This document shows positions 11,692-23,430 of a DNA stretch of 64,000 nt, in pieces. Each line of letters begins with the position of its first letter. The stretch's first letter is position 1. The position numbers were made by a program, and so were the translations under genes. This DNA is from Owenia fusiformis. Its lineage: Eukaryota; Annelida; Polychaeta; Sabellida; Oweniidae. The DNA lies in NCBI GenBank assembly GCA_903813345.2, contig CAIIXF020000006.1, positions 24,559,936 to 24,623,935 on the forward strand, written 5' to 3'. The notes under the pieces are model-generated. The model did not search any database and had not been told where the DNA came from. It saw only the letters and a list, made by a program, of their open reading frames with translations.

Positions 11692-14600
11692 ATGTTTGCT
11701 ACGAGGAAACTACTAAAGACACTAAGGACTAAACATTTACACCAGTCCAGCATGGGAGACAAGCAACCGCCCGCCATTTCTGATAACACGGGAGCAGCAG
11801 AGCACACTAAAAACGCAAAGGACTTCTCGGGAAAACATAACGGTGGTGATCGTTATATGGAGCAGAATCTAAAGTGTATACACCCAGAACAAAATAAAGC
11901 ATTAACTAACTTCAGTATCGATTTTATACTGAGGAACGACGATCAACATGTAAAGAACCCGACTGTTTGTGAAATTCAGGATCTCGTGGAATCAAACGTT
12001 TTCGGGGAATCAAAAAAGTCCATGAACTATAAAGGTAGTGATATGATTTCTGCAACCTCACAGGTTCATATTTGATAAGATATTACAATTCTAAATTGTA
12101 ATGGAAACATTCCAACATTTTACCCTCTTATAGTTAATGGTTTCACTCTAAGTAATGACAGTCTGTGTGTTAATAAATTTTATTGTATTAATTTATCAAT
12201 TTATCTTAAATTTTCTAGTTTTCACTTTAGGTGACCTTAGCGAGAACCTTTGCAAAATTGCCAGAAACATTTTTTTTCCTTTAACGCGCTAAACCTTTTT
12301 ATCAATTTTAATTCTGTTTTAGATTTTGATAAACGCATCAATGATGGAATGGATGAAGTCATGGACCGAGGGAAGAGAAGTCGCACCACCTTTTCAGCGG
12401 ATCAAGTTAATGAGCTCGAAAGGGCGTTCAAGAGAACTCATTACCCAGATATATTCATGCGCGAGAAGCTGGCTCTGAGGCTTGGTCTTCCCGAGTCGAG
12501 AATACAGGTCGGTATTATATTATTGTGATTAATTCATACTATACTGGACATGACATATCTCATTCCAGCCAATCAACACACAATATTAAACAAATACTGG
12601 ACTATGAGGTGGATATTCCAGAATACCTATCCGAGGAAAAAATACTATGCGAGACGAAATTTTATTATGCACCTCCCTTGGTTAATATCATATTCCTACC
12701 ATCAATTTACTGTAGATAAATAAAAGATGGTGTTAAGTTGTCAAAAAGTAATTTATTTTAGAGAATGGGTCTACTAAAACAGAAACCGAGCCTAGTATTT
12801 TTTCGAGGATAGGTATTCTGGCATACGGGATGGTTGGAGATCTCGTTGCTTCAATACCGGATAGAACGAGATCTTGCTGACATGGCGATATACCCCACAG
12901 CTCTTAAACCAATCAGATTTGAGTATTTTAATGAGGTGCATAATAAATTATGATATCGTTCTATGTTTAACAATAGCTTTTGAAATCAGTGAAATTGATA
13001 ACCCTCATCAGTCAGCAATGCGGTTGTTCCGTTTGTTTGGCACATGTTAATTATACAAAGTATGAAATCCACTATTTGGGATCAATTTATTTATGGATCA
13101 ATTTGGTGAGAGGTGAAATGATGAGTCAGTCGGAAGATTTGGACATGGCACATTTCAATATTACATAAGTTTGAATTAAAGGTTTGGTTCCAAAATAGAA
13201 GAGCAAAGTGGCGGAAACGAGAAAAACATGGTTCTGCTACTGGCGAATTTCAAGATCAAGATGGCTTCTATACTAAAGATACAGCTACCATGAGATTCCC
13301 CGACAAACTGACGACACACCGACCATCTGGTCCTTTTGAACTTAAGGTGAGAAGCAAAGTTCCTTCAGAAAGATCCTACCACTTTTTGAGGTAACGGCCA
13401 TTTCGATCTGAATTTCTAATGGTCTTCATATGAATGTATTAGGGTTGTTCAAAATGTTTTGCACAGATGTCAAACTATGAGAATAACCAATCTTGTTCAT
13501 AGTTGGTAATTGGAAACAAAAAGCTATGGTGGAAAACTTGAAGAAAAATGAGAAATTGTATCTCACAAGTTATATTCATTAGTAAATATCGACATGATGT
13601 ATACTATGAATCCATTAGACATTGTACTCCAAGATGGAATTGAGAAAGAGAAATCTATTGACAGCAGTTGTTGACATCCTGAAGATGGGTTTGGGACTAA
13701 AAATGCCGGAATACAAAATCACCAAAAAATGAATTAATGTAATTTGTGTTAAGGATCGAAATACATTAGCCTATCAAGACATTTGAAAATTAATCAAATT
13801 TAATGTTGCATGGACTCGTTGATGTAAATCTTGGTCAATGAATACCTGGAAGACTAATATATATATGGTTCTGAAATTGCATTTATACATATAAGAAGAC
13901 TGGTTATGAAGTTTCATGTTTAGCAAAGAAGATCTCTACTCTTGAGAGGCCTTTCGTGCAAGACGTTTTGAACGACCCAAATACATGTATATGTATGGTA
14001 TGGTAAGCACCAAAATATGAATTGATTTTATGGAAAAGTTGGATTGGATTAGTTTACATTGATTTTCTTTAAAAATAAAGGATCTTTTTACCATTGATCT
14101 CTTAATGAAAAGTTGATTACTGCAATCCTAATCTGTAACTCTTTTCAGTTGGCTTTTAGACCATCAATATTTATTTATGGTTTGGGAATGTTTCACTCAA
14201 AATTGTTTGGCATGTTAAATGTGGCATTATACAGGGTTACACAAAAATGTGACCATCTGTTCTTTGTAAAACTCTCTCATTTATGCATATGTATTATGAA
14301 CTCATGGATCTTCAATTTTCATGAATTTTCTTTACCCACTAATAGAGGGTACCACTTTTGTGTCTTTTAAAATGGCTGCCGTAATAAGAGTAAGTAATAA
14401 GAGATCAATTGCAAAATGTAAATATGCATTGACTTCATAACATTTGATCATATGTTATGGATTGGAATTCACGACAATTGTAGAATAATTGATGTTAAGT
14501 TTATTTATTGCAATTTATTATTTATCAATCATTCTTATTATTCCCTGCCTTCTCTGACCAAACTTAACTATTGGCTTTGGAAATATGTTATGAAATAACG

Positions 14601-14847
14601 TAGTCAGATTAGATGCTTATTTTGTTCAATGATAGTATATCGACTATTGTAGGAATACTACGGTGCAATAAGATCATGTACGCCACATATGTCAGTCCCA
14701 GAAGCAATTTGGCCGCTACGTGCCTTTGAAATCCTTGCTCCAATGATAAACGACGATCTGGAGGAAACAACAAAGACAACATTGGCGTTGAAGGCACGAG
14801 AACATGCTGCATCTTTAACCATGATGCATATCAGAAGTTCTTTATAA
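11692..14847 (+). CDS. PRD-class (Q50) homeobox transcription factor, 4 exons
   Basis: Coding exons 11692-12034, 12323-12507, 13182-13346 and 14653-14847, joined by GT-AG introns of phase 1, 0 and 0, give a 295-residue nuclear DNA-binding protein. An in-frame stop at 11677 supports the first Met. Residues 74-80, FSIDFIL, are an eh1/octapeptide motif that recruits Groucho-type co-repressors. The homeodomain is at 131-190, with [21 protein letters not shown] and W48, F49, Q50, N51, R53 all present. The intron between its residues 46 and 47 is the classical paired-class position. Near the C-terminus [12 protein letters not shown] (about 275-286) is an OAR motif. There is no paired domain. The homeodomain resembles Otp, Unc-4/Uncx and Arx in parts but fits none cleanly, so I give no gene symbol. 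The gene is complete, with no frameshift. Confidence 0.9.
12536..12920. repeat. Foldback repeat in homeobox intron 2
   Basis: The segment at about 12612-12652 (CCAGAATACCTATCC, then AAAAAATACTA) is inverted at about 12790-12830 (TAGTATTTTTTCGAGG, then ATAGGTATTCTGG). A second smaller hairpin, AGATCTCGTT / AACGAGATCT, follows at about 12838-12872. It lies entirely inside the intron that splits the homeodomain. Confidence 0.5.
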
Positions 14848-15491
14848 TAACACAACAGAGTCAAATACTGTAAAAAATATTTTTATTCACAGACATAATT
14901 TTCAAAGAGACTAACTTCTGCTATAATGAACTCCACGTTGAGACGCTGAAAGTAATTATTATAAAAAAAGTGTAGATTGGGAGAGAGAAGAGTTGAGGGT
15001 AGGTTTAAAAATTGACAATTTAATTTCTATTGTCTTTAAAATCCAACAGTTCTAATTTTATTTTGTTAATTGCTATTTTACATTGTCTTATCCTTTCAAT
15101 TCATTAGTTTGAATACAAGCAGGATTGGCTCCCAGGGTTCCAACTCAATATTTTAATCTCCAAGCAATATGTTCTGTGCTGATCTCTACGGCAAAGTTCG
15201 CACGGAATTACTGCAAGAAGAATGGCTTATATTTTAGTGACTCACGGCTCTTTAATTTTGAATTTTGTAATCACAACATGACTCAATATATGGCAGAATA
15301 TCGAGTTGGAACCATGGGACCCAATCTTCCTTGTTTAAATATAAGGTGGTCGAAATCAATATTATACTGAAGAAATCATTTTCATCACACTTTCCACAAG
15401 AATGTTTTATATGTTTATAGTATTGATAACAATAACACATGTGAAAATATAAGATTATGTTTATAAAAGTACAAATCCATAAAGACAGTGT

Positions 15492-18170
15492 TTATTGCCA
15501 CTCTTCACTTTTATAGTAAGGATCGCCTAAAACGACATCCTCTCTTTTCCAAATCCGAATAGTCCCCATCACTAAAAGGCCGATCAAGAAAACGATAGTC
15601 AATGAAGCTCCAAGTGCAACTATTATAACTATGGCCTTTATAGAAGCCGAAAGGTCCCACTGGTTAACACTACCAGATATGACAGAAGGGGTTTGTTTGG
15701 CGAAATGTCTTGGGGATGTTATGCCTGCAGTATTCGTTTCTTGGGTGAATGTTAAGGCTTTGCCTGCGTGTGCTCCTGAAACTAAATGTAGAATAATTAG
15801 TTGCGTTTTATCATTTTTGGTCACACTTTGAATCTGAAAAAGAAAAGCCAATGGTTCGTTACAAAGATGGTGCAAATTGTGCTGGTGAAGTGGTGTATAA
15901 ATGTAATTTGGATCATTGGTTCATCTTTGGATCTTGCAAAATGTTAACGCACTCTTTCTAATGTAATGGCCTAATATAAAGAAACTTCGCTTATTCATGT
16001 ATATGCTAATCAGTACCACAAAGGGCAATACAGAAGATTAACCGTAATACATTTTACACTTGCTATTTCTCGAGTCGTTTCGTGGTAGCCCCTCATATTT
16101 CGCTCAATTACAACATGCTTATACTTTGAACTACTGTATGCGCACGCACACCTCTAAACATGTTGATCAAGGTCACTGACAAATACATAAAGGACTATGA
16201 CATTTGGGTCGAGTGGGTGCAGACTGTACACCCGGGACTGTACATTGAGTCAAACAGCAATGAGTAAATATTGTCTTTGAAATGTTCTTAGTATAGTAAT
16301 ACATGTACACCTGACAGCATATACATAAACATATGACAAACGATGACAAGAAAAGAATGTCTGCGTCATCCGGGCCCGCATCCGGGGTTAATATACGTTT
16401 ACCTCTAGACATAGTTCATTCCGTTTCTTATCACAAATATCTAAGATCATTAAAAACTATGCCCTTAGAAAATATAAGCACAAAGAACACACAGAAATAA
16501 TACTCAAAATCAGTTGATGTTTGATATACACTATTGGATTGGCAATTGACATGAGAACTGTGAAAGATGGCAGAGAATTCAATACGATTGAACGTATATA
16601 TCGACATTAACACACCCCTTTAAAGATCCAAGTAACCTCTATTCAAAAGTCATAACAACCTTTGCATCATTGACATACATTGATACAAAGCATACTTTGT
16701 AAAAAACGCACGCTATGTGTTTAAAATGGGGAGTACGTGCACTAATATTTTATTCATGCACTATGATTCAGGCACTATGATTCAGCTCTAATATTTCAGA
16801 TAAAGTTTTGCAATAACGCTTATTGAGTGCAATTGACGTAATTCTGAATCTTTTTCAATGTCGATGTTCTTATTATTGGGAATAATCGCCCTAATAAAAT
16901 TAATGCAGAGAAAAAACACATTTCGAGAATCATGTCACAACCACCCAGTATCACATATCATAGTTAAAAATGTATTCAGTAAACAGGTAAAACACTGTCG
17001 GGATTACAACAGGCTGTATATTAATGCTATGTTCATGATTATAGCTTTGAATAATTCCAAGACAGGGCGTTAACATGCAAAATGTCACCACCTGCCATTT
17101 ACAGACACCAAACACCAACAGCCGACGACGGTCCTCAAAAAAGCTGAAGACTATAACAATATGTCACCACTTCTAGTGATGACGCAATTAGAAGATAAGT
17201 ATAGAGTGCACGTACTGTTTTTATGAACATGTAGCATAAATGTGATCACATGTCTCGCAGCACCATTTTCAACAGCACACGTGTAATTCCCTCTGTCTCT
17301 GTGCTGCAGGTTGTTCATCGCATGTGTTGGCTGGAAAATAACATTCATGAAGTTGTTTTGTTTCAGAAAACAAAGATGTACCAGGCAGTACTTCGTTTTT
17401 TAAAACGTCCATATATCATACCACAATTCACGATACCATTTACGAAACATGGAAACGCAGAGTTTAGTTTAGTTTTACGCAATAAAAACACAAACTTTTG
17501 GAGTCAATGCACATGTAGACCAGACAAATTATACATTTCATTCAATTAGTTGTATTGCAATTCGATTTATATATGGTTGATCATTGAGGAAATTAATTAC
17601 AGGTCGTGTATATAAAAAGTTTGTTAGCAGTTGTTTCTAAATACCATACATTGATGAGGAAACTGGTATTAGGTGATACAGCATAATTGCAGAAACTAAT
17701 GAAATGTTTAATAATCGATCGAATAGTTTTTAATGATATACTTACAGATTTACTCGGTGAGAGTTTTCTGTTTATCCACCACTTTATTACTTCATTATTT
17801 GGAGTGGATTTCCGCAAACATGACAAAGTAATGTTGTCACCTTGACAACTGTGGATATGTTTTATAATCTCATTGGTAATGTGCCTTGATTCTGTAATCA
17901 AAATGGTTATATACATGTTTATAAGTAATGTACAAATATTTGGAGAATACATACTATGATATCATGCGTTCCCTGTATTCTTTTTAAAGCCTCGAAGAAC
18001 TTACCATGCGATTCAATGGAATCTGATGTGGTCAATTCTCTGTCATGGACGAACCCCTCTACTAAAATCACATGACCAAAAACAACCAATCCGAAAGCGA
18101 ATCCATGCATGATTGGCAGACTGAGATTCGGGACATTTGGGACACAAAATGCTCCCAAGACGTCTGACAT
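15492..18170 (-). CDS. Single-Ig-domain type I membrane protein
   Basis: Minus-strand exons: 18170-18005 (donor GTAAGT, phase 1), 17891-17746 (phase 0, donor GTAAGT), 17330-17216 (tentative donor GTACGT, phase 1) and a terminal exon 15833-15492. Exon 1 holds a hydrophobic leader, MHGFAFGLVVFGHVILVEG, preceded by a further in-frame Met. Exons 2-3 form an Ig-like domain: GDNITLSC, then IKWW, then the DRGNYTC signature, with about 41 residues between the two cysteines, short for an Ig fold, so a small exon may be missing. The last exon has a Ser/Thr-rich stalk, a long transmembrane segment (IVIIVALGASLTIVFLIGLL) and a short cytoplasmic tail ending SEEWQ. Exons 3 and 4 do not join in phase directly; a 38-nt exon at 16440-16403 would make all phases fit. 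Probably a cell-surface adhesion or recognition molecule; ligand unknown. Confidence 0.6.
16403..16440 (-). other. Candidate 38-nt microexon of the Ig gene
   Basis: Bounded by TGATCTTAG on the 5' side and GTAAAC on the 3' side (minus strand). It enters in phase 1 and leaves in phase 0, exactly what is needed between the exons ending at 17216 and starting at 15833. It would add ICDKKRNELCLE. The splice signals are mediocre, so this is a proposal only. Confidence 0.3.
17045..17190 (-). repeat. ATGTCACCACC-family repeat in Ig gene intron
   Basis: Read on the minus strand it runs GTGGTGACATATTGTTATAG ... GTTGGTGTTTGGTGTCTGTA ... GGCAGGTGGTGACATTTTGC, the same order as the copies at 35918 and 37433. 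Confidence 0.65.
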
Positions 18171-18629
18171 TTTGATATAAACGTCTCCTAAATAAAATAG
18201 AAAATATATGAATATGAACAAAACATATTGTTATGTAATGCTTCTAGGTGATGAAAATAGAACAAGCATGTCGTCATGCTTGCTTGTATTTTATGTAACT
18301 GTTATACAAAAGTACAAGAGTACAAAAAGATAACGAAGATAAAAATGCGATTGGATTGTAACTAATGTCTATGCACTGTGGGAGAAGTCATTACGCTCGC
18401 AGAGTAATTAAGTTCTTGGGGTTTCTCAAGTATATTTCTACTTTTATCCTTTTTATGTTATATTTGAAATCCAATATATAGGCCTAATCGCGTAATGAAA
18501 GATGAACGAGAACGTTTAGTTTTGCTAAGCCAATGAGTGATCGGGTCAAAAATGTATTTCTTTCCCCTTAGACCATCCAAACATACACAACAGTTGAATG
18601 ATAAAATGATCATCATGAACTTTATTATG

Positions 18630-18895
18630 TACATCATGGTAACCAATGATTAACTCAAATGACTAGAGATATAGATCATGGTTATCGATGATTAACCGAT
18701 TTATACACCATGGTCACCAATGGTTGACCAAATTGACGGACCACTGTCACCGATGATTAACATCTGGATCCAGACAGATAGGCATAAATAGTTCATGGTC
18801 ATAATGTCAGGGAACAGATACGTAGATCATGGTCGATTACTCATGCCAATGACCAGATGTATAGACCATGGTCACCAATAATTATGGCCTTGGAT
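18630..18895. repeat. Degenerate minisatellite
   Basis: About seven imperfect repeats of a CATGGTCACCAATGATTAAC core spaced some 30-50 bp apart, with variants CATGGTTATCGATGATTAAC and CACTGTCACCGATGATTAAC. No coding potential. It lies upstream of the Ig gene. Confidence 0.65.
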
Positions 18896-21590
18896 CGACC
18901 GGTGTAAAAGGGTAGGAGGTCCTATTAATTTATGTACTCTCCGGATCCATTGATTTATATGGTGACCTATTTGTGCTCTTTCCCTTATTATCTTATACAG
19001 AATCAGGGCCACTAAGGGCCTTTAAAAGGGGGGCCATAATCCCCGGGGACCATAAGTTCTCTCACACGGACTGAAATTTATACTTTATGGCCACACAAAA
19101 ATGATGAAAACCATCAATCGTCAGCATCTTATTATCGAGCAAATGAAATAGTTTAAACCGATAAGAAATATAAGCACAAATAAAATATGAACCTCGAGGA
19201 CAAAACATACAGCATTAACAGTAATATTATTCCCAAAGTCGGAGGTTTCCCTGACACTTGTAAGGCTTACGAACTGAAAGGGCCCTCAAGGTATAATACG
19301 AATTATTTTCCCCCATCAAATGGAAGCTGAGACAGCTATTTAAACGAATACTAACCTACCTTCTTACAGTATTAAACACGACCCTGAGAGGCAACAAAGG
19401 TAACCAGTACTACTTCTGGCTATTTGTAAATCTGTATAGAGTTCTGAAAATCTGACTTCCGTTTCTCCTGTATTGACGTCATCCATGAGCAAGTCAAGCT
19501 GGTTTCAAATGTTATTGTCTAACCAAATCTACAATTTGAATATATCTGAACTCAATTCATCTCCTATCGATATTGAACATGTTGTTTTTTCTCGAACTCC
19601 GTTAGGATAGCTAGTAGTTCCTAGTAATAACATATTACAATAACATTCAGTAAGCTAATAGCCTTCAGACTGGGATGAATTTTGTACTTGTCTATCTCTC
19701 GCTCTATAATGACACTTGAAGTAAAAATGTTGTCGTGTCCTACTAAATCATTTATAATGTTAACGCTTATCTTAATCACACTTCATATATTAACTTATAC
19801 ATAGGTGCACTACTTACCAATAGGCGTCAATATTGGCTAAAAAACTACACGATAAAGAACATCGTTTGTTCACAGTTCACTATTCAGCTTATTATTGATA
19901 TTGCTTATGAATGACCTCGACCTCTGACGCACTTTCTAATCACGTGATGTATGATATACTATGGTTATTAAAAAACATCTGGTACACTTACACTTTTATT
20001 ACTCTAATAAAAGAGAAATAAAAATTTGAAACAATGAACTCAAATGTGATGTTTTCCTTTACAGGCTTTATGGTAATCTGCGTCAGTGCATTCAAGATCG
20101 ATGTAAAATTACTAATTTTGAATGAAAATTTATTATTTCAATGGATAAATTAATTAAATGAAAATGTGTTTGCTTCTTATTTCATGCTTGAAACTTTAAA
20201 TAAGGTACAAGCACAAATAGTAATTAAAATTATTCATGTTGTTTGCTTGTTTAGATCCTTTCTACAGCTGACAATTATCCCCACAAGTGCTTGTAACTCA
20301 TAAGTAACACTTGTTTGCATTCTTACTTATCTTGCGTATGCTTGTTTATACTGTGTTATTGTGAAGATCCTTTTATTGTCATTTGTCTTAAAACAGGGCG
20401 ACTGCGGATAAACAATACAAACTCAATCATTTAAAGCAAAACACAAATTGTAAAATTTGGGTCGTATTTTTAACATTATTTGCCAAATGAGCTGGGCATT
20501 TCTGGATTATCATCCACTAAAACTCAATGCAATTAATGGACAGTTATTTCGAAAGCCATCTTTAAACCATGATGAGTCGTCTCACCTGATTGATGTATAA
20601 GGCAAAGCATTCGTAAACACTTCAGAACAATGTTGTTGAAAGGCGGGATTGGTCCCAATCTCAATCGTTCCAATCCCATATATAATATCAATACTAGGAT
20701 GCAATGAATGTGTGAACGTGGATTTTTAAAAATAAAATCGATTCCACGTTTAGCCATGTTTATTAGAATCCACTTTGTATTCTTTGCTACCACGTAAAGT
20801 CAACGTAAGGTTTTATTTTTGATTGCAGCTCATGAAATATCTAAAACAAACATGATCAATGGTTCCAACCTTGACGTTACGTCTTTATAACAAAATGAGT
20901 GAACACCCGTCTGATGTTTTCATCATTTTCACCAGGACGGGTAAAATGTTTGGATACAAAGCCATCTCCTTGTTGAGATGAAAATGATGAAAATAAGAAT
21001 TTATGTTACTCCAATGGAAATTCATCCATTGTTGGAACCTGCAGTGAACATAGAGAATAAGTTTGAAAATGAAACACTTATTGATTTATTCCTTTTTTGA
21101 ATGAAATGTCCATTGAAGCCAAAACGTTAGATAAAACCCGTCATTTTGAATATTATGGATATTGTGAGATTCGGACCATTTGGATCCCGGGATTTGGATT
21201 CAGCAAATGGAATTCGGAAAAACGGGATCGGACGATTGGGATTCGGACAAATTGTGTTTCTGGAATGACATAGTGTAAAAACGAACGGCAACATTGACAT
21301 TCCGGTCGGATAGAATGCTAGCTAAGTATTTTTTAGATAATATCCGTTTCCATTGCGTCGATTGTTTATTCAATTTAATTATTATCCAACAAATACAAAT
21401 ATATCTATTTTTAGACATTGGTCCATTGCTATTTCTGAGATCTTTACCAATAACATTACACTATTGAATCTTGACAGACGTCATGATATCATACGCAAAT
21501 TGATCTGATCATTTTTGGACGTGATATTTTATTCCTAAACGCAGAATATTATGTTTACTGTGTAAGTGACTCCCTGTGTGTCTTCTTGCT
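18896..21590. other. Intergenic region, possible 5' exon of Ig gene
   Basis: No coding exon recognised. A clean minus-strand donor (GCCTATTG then GTAAGT, boundary at about 19818) follows about 130 bp of mixed-composition sequence without an open frame. It could be a non-coding first exon of the Ig gene. A small inverted repeat, TTTTCATCATTTTC / GAAAATGATGAAAA, occurs at about 20915-20995. Confidence 0.3.
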
Positions 21591-21591
21591 C

Positions 21592-21832
21592 TTAAGAAAG
21601 ATATTTGATGGGCGGCACAGCAGGTATATTTAACCAATTTAATGAATTATGAGGTGTGTATTTAGTTTGATACTCGTGACCACCTACGCACTCCGAGATA
21701 CATTTCTTGGGATCTGAACACATTGGTTCATTTGCGTCCGTGATATATTGTCTTTTTAACTCGTGTCCTTGGATTGCTATTCTTAGAGGTTTTGAAACCA
21801 AGTAAAGAAAACACATCTTCAGAACCGTAACC
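21592..21832 (-). CDS. Possible terminal exon of small cysteine-rich protein
   Basis: Minus strand: a fair acceptor (GTGGTCTTTCAG) is followed by an open frame of about 80 codons to a TAA at 21592. The frame contains HELKRQYITDANEP followed by CSDPKKCISEC and then a tyrosine- and proline-rich tail. The spacing of cysteines and a possible Lys-Arg cleavage site suggest a secreted peptide, but I found no upstream exon with a signal peptide and the family is unknown. It could be chance. Confidence 0.22.
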
Positions 21833-21844
21833 TGAAAGACCACT

Positions 21845-22195
21845 GGTAAGTCTTTTGATTTATTATCTATTATTGCAATTGAAAACGAAAGACATGTAAT
21901 TCTGAACTGTTCTCGTTATGAAGACATCCGTTTAGACTTGTATGCAAACGTTTCTACTATTGTAACTGGTTTCATAAATTTAGATGAAGAGAGTAAATTT
22001 CAGTGTTTAATGTCTAATGACAGAATTTGTCTTTTCACAGCAAAAGCCTGTGACCGGATGCTTAAGCGACGGGAACATTTTATTTACAAAACCTGATTAA
22101 TATGTTTTTACAAAAGTGTCTTATAGGCCCATAGGGGGCCTGGGGTGATTTTAACAGTGTACTATTGTTTTAAATATGTAATTGTATTTTAACTC
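21845..22195. other. Non-coding
   Basis: A plus-strand GTAAGT at 21846 and a TTTTCACAG acceptor at about 22040 could mark a non-coding exon pair, but every plus frame leading into the donor is closed within a few codons. Nothing else seen. Confidence 0.25.
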
Positions 22196-22198
22196 ATG

Positions 22199-22247
22199 AC
22201 ACTATAATAAAATTAAAATAAATAAAAAATAAATAAATAAATAAATT
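22199..22247. repeat. (AAAT)n-type microsatellite
   Basis: A run of AATAAAATTAAAATAAATAA-like units ends in several perfect AAAT repeats. It may be the A-rich tail of an old retroelement copy. Confidence 0.7.
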
Positions 22248-22274
22248 GTGCTACTTTAGGGAGGCTTAGCTACA

Positions 22275-22475
22275 TCATCCGTCTTTTCAATACTTGGGTA
22301 GCACTTGCAAATTCAACTGCCGACTGACGGTTTATAAATTAACCTACTTTTGTTTGGCCAACTCATTCAATAGAATGGTGGCAGGTACAATTCATATTTT
22401 ATTGAGTTGGTCATAAAATAGTAGGTTGATCCGTCAGCCGGCAGTAGAATTCGCGAATGCTACTTTAAATAGTCA
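22275..22475. mobile_element. Foldback MITE, family shared with 47500-47925
   Basis: The left part has AACTGCCGACTGACGG then AAATTAACCTACTTTTG. The right part has the inverse, AAAATAGTAGGTTGATCC then GTCAGCCGGCAGTAG and GAATTCGCGAATGC. The centre is ATGGTGGCAGGTACAATTC. The same core and the CGCGAAT end recur at 47.5 kb. Confidence 0.65.
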
Positions 22476-23019
22476 AACTAAACGATGTGTTGAGCGCGAG
22501 TATGAGGAAAATATATTTTTCCTCCATCCCAGACTGAGAGTAAGTTTCGAATGTGCACACAACTTTACAATATCATTTTTATTGCTCTCAATCCATGCCA
22601 TGTCATGTCTTTTTTAAATTAATCAAATGGTTCTAACTTCATGTTAATGCATGCTAACCATTTTGAGGTTATATTTTGCAAAGAGTTGTAATACTTGACA
22701 TTCCTTTTCAGTTCCGTGTCAGCATTCTACAAATTCATTATCTGTATTTGACCAGATGTCCCTTTTCAGAGAACATAATTATAAATATGTAAGGGAAACA
22801 CTGACTGCCATGCTTTTTCAAAATATTTCTTGGCTAGAAATAAAACATTTTAAATTATTTAAAACTTCATCATAATAAACATGCTATACATTCAATATAT
22901 CTTCGATATCAGGATGTACATATGTATGTGTGTTTTATCTCATACTTGGACGTGTTACGGGTACATAAAGCCGGTTTGTAAAAACTTATATTTTCATCAG
23001 CGGGCAGATATAAGGGTTA
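22476..23019. other. Non-coding AT-rich
   Basis: No recognisable feature. Confidence 0.4.
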
Positions 23020-23430
23020 TGTACTGGGAGGTTTTGGATATGGGGTTTATCCAGAGGGAGATGTGCATATCTACCCGAGGGACCGTAGGGACCGAAGGTA
23101 GATGTGCATATCTCACGAGGGATGAACCCAATATCCAAACAGACCCGTACATAACTGCTTTATCCTATACCAAGTAGAGTTTTCAGGAGCATATGGCCAT
23201 TTCAATAGAACAAAGTGGAAAAATAAACAAATCATTCAAAAGTCATTTTATTGCATTTCCACTACTTACCGGAAGCGGGAAGATATGCACCGAAGCGGGA
23301 AGATATGCACCGAAGCGGGAAATATGGCGGGAGATATGGAGGTTCTGGATATGGAAACCTCAAAATCAGGATACGGGATATATCTTACCAACTTATCTCC
23401 CTAAAACTCTACTTGGCATAGGATAAAGAC
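23020..23430. mobile_element. Nested inverted-repeat element
   Basis: A 26-bp arm at 23158-23183 (TTTATCCTATACCAAGTAG core) is inverted at about 23403-23428 with one mismatch. Just outside, 23030-23155 forms its own palindrome around GATGTGCATATCT / AGATGTGCATATC. The core has three tandem GAAGCGGGAAGATATGCACC-type units (about 23270-23325). Short open frames here are by-products of the repeats. Confidence 0.6.

Noticed and set aside
20533-20793. 86-codon minus-strand frame
   Set aside because: No recognisable domain or conserved motif, and no flanking splice signals that extend it.
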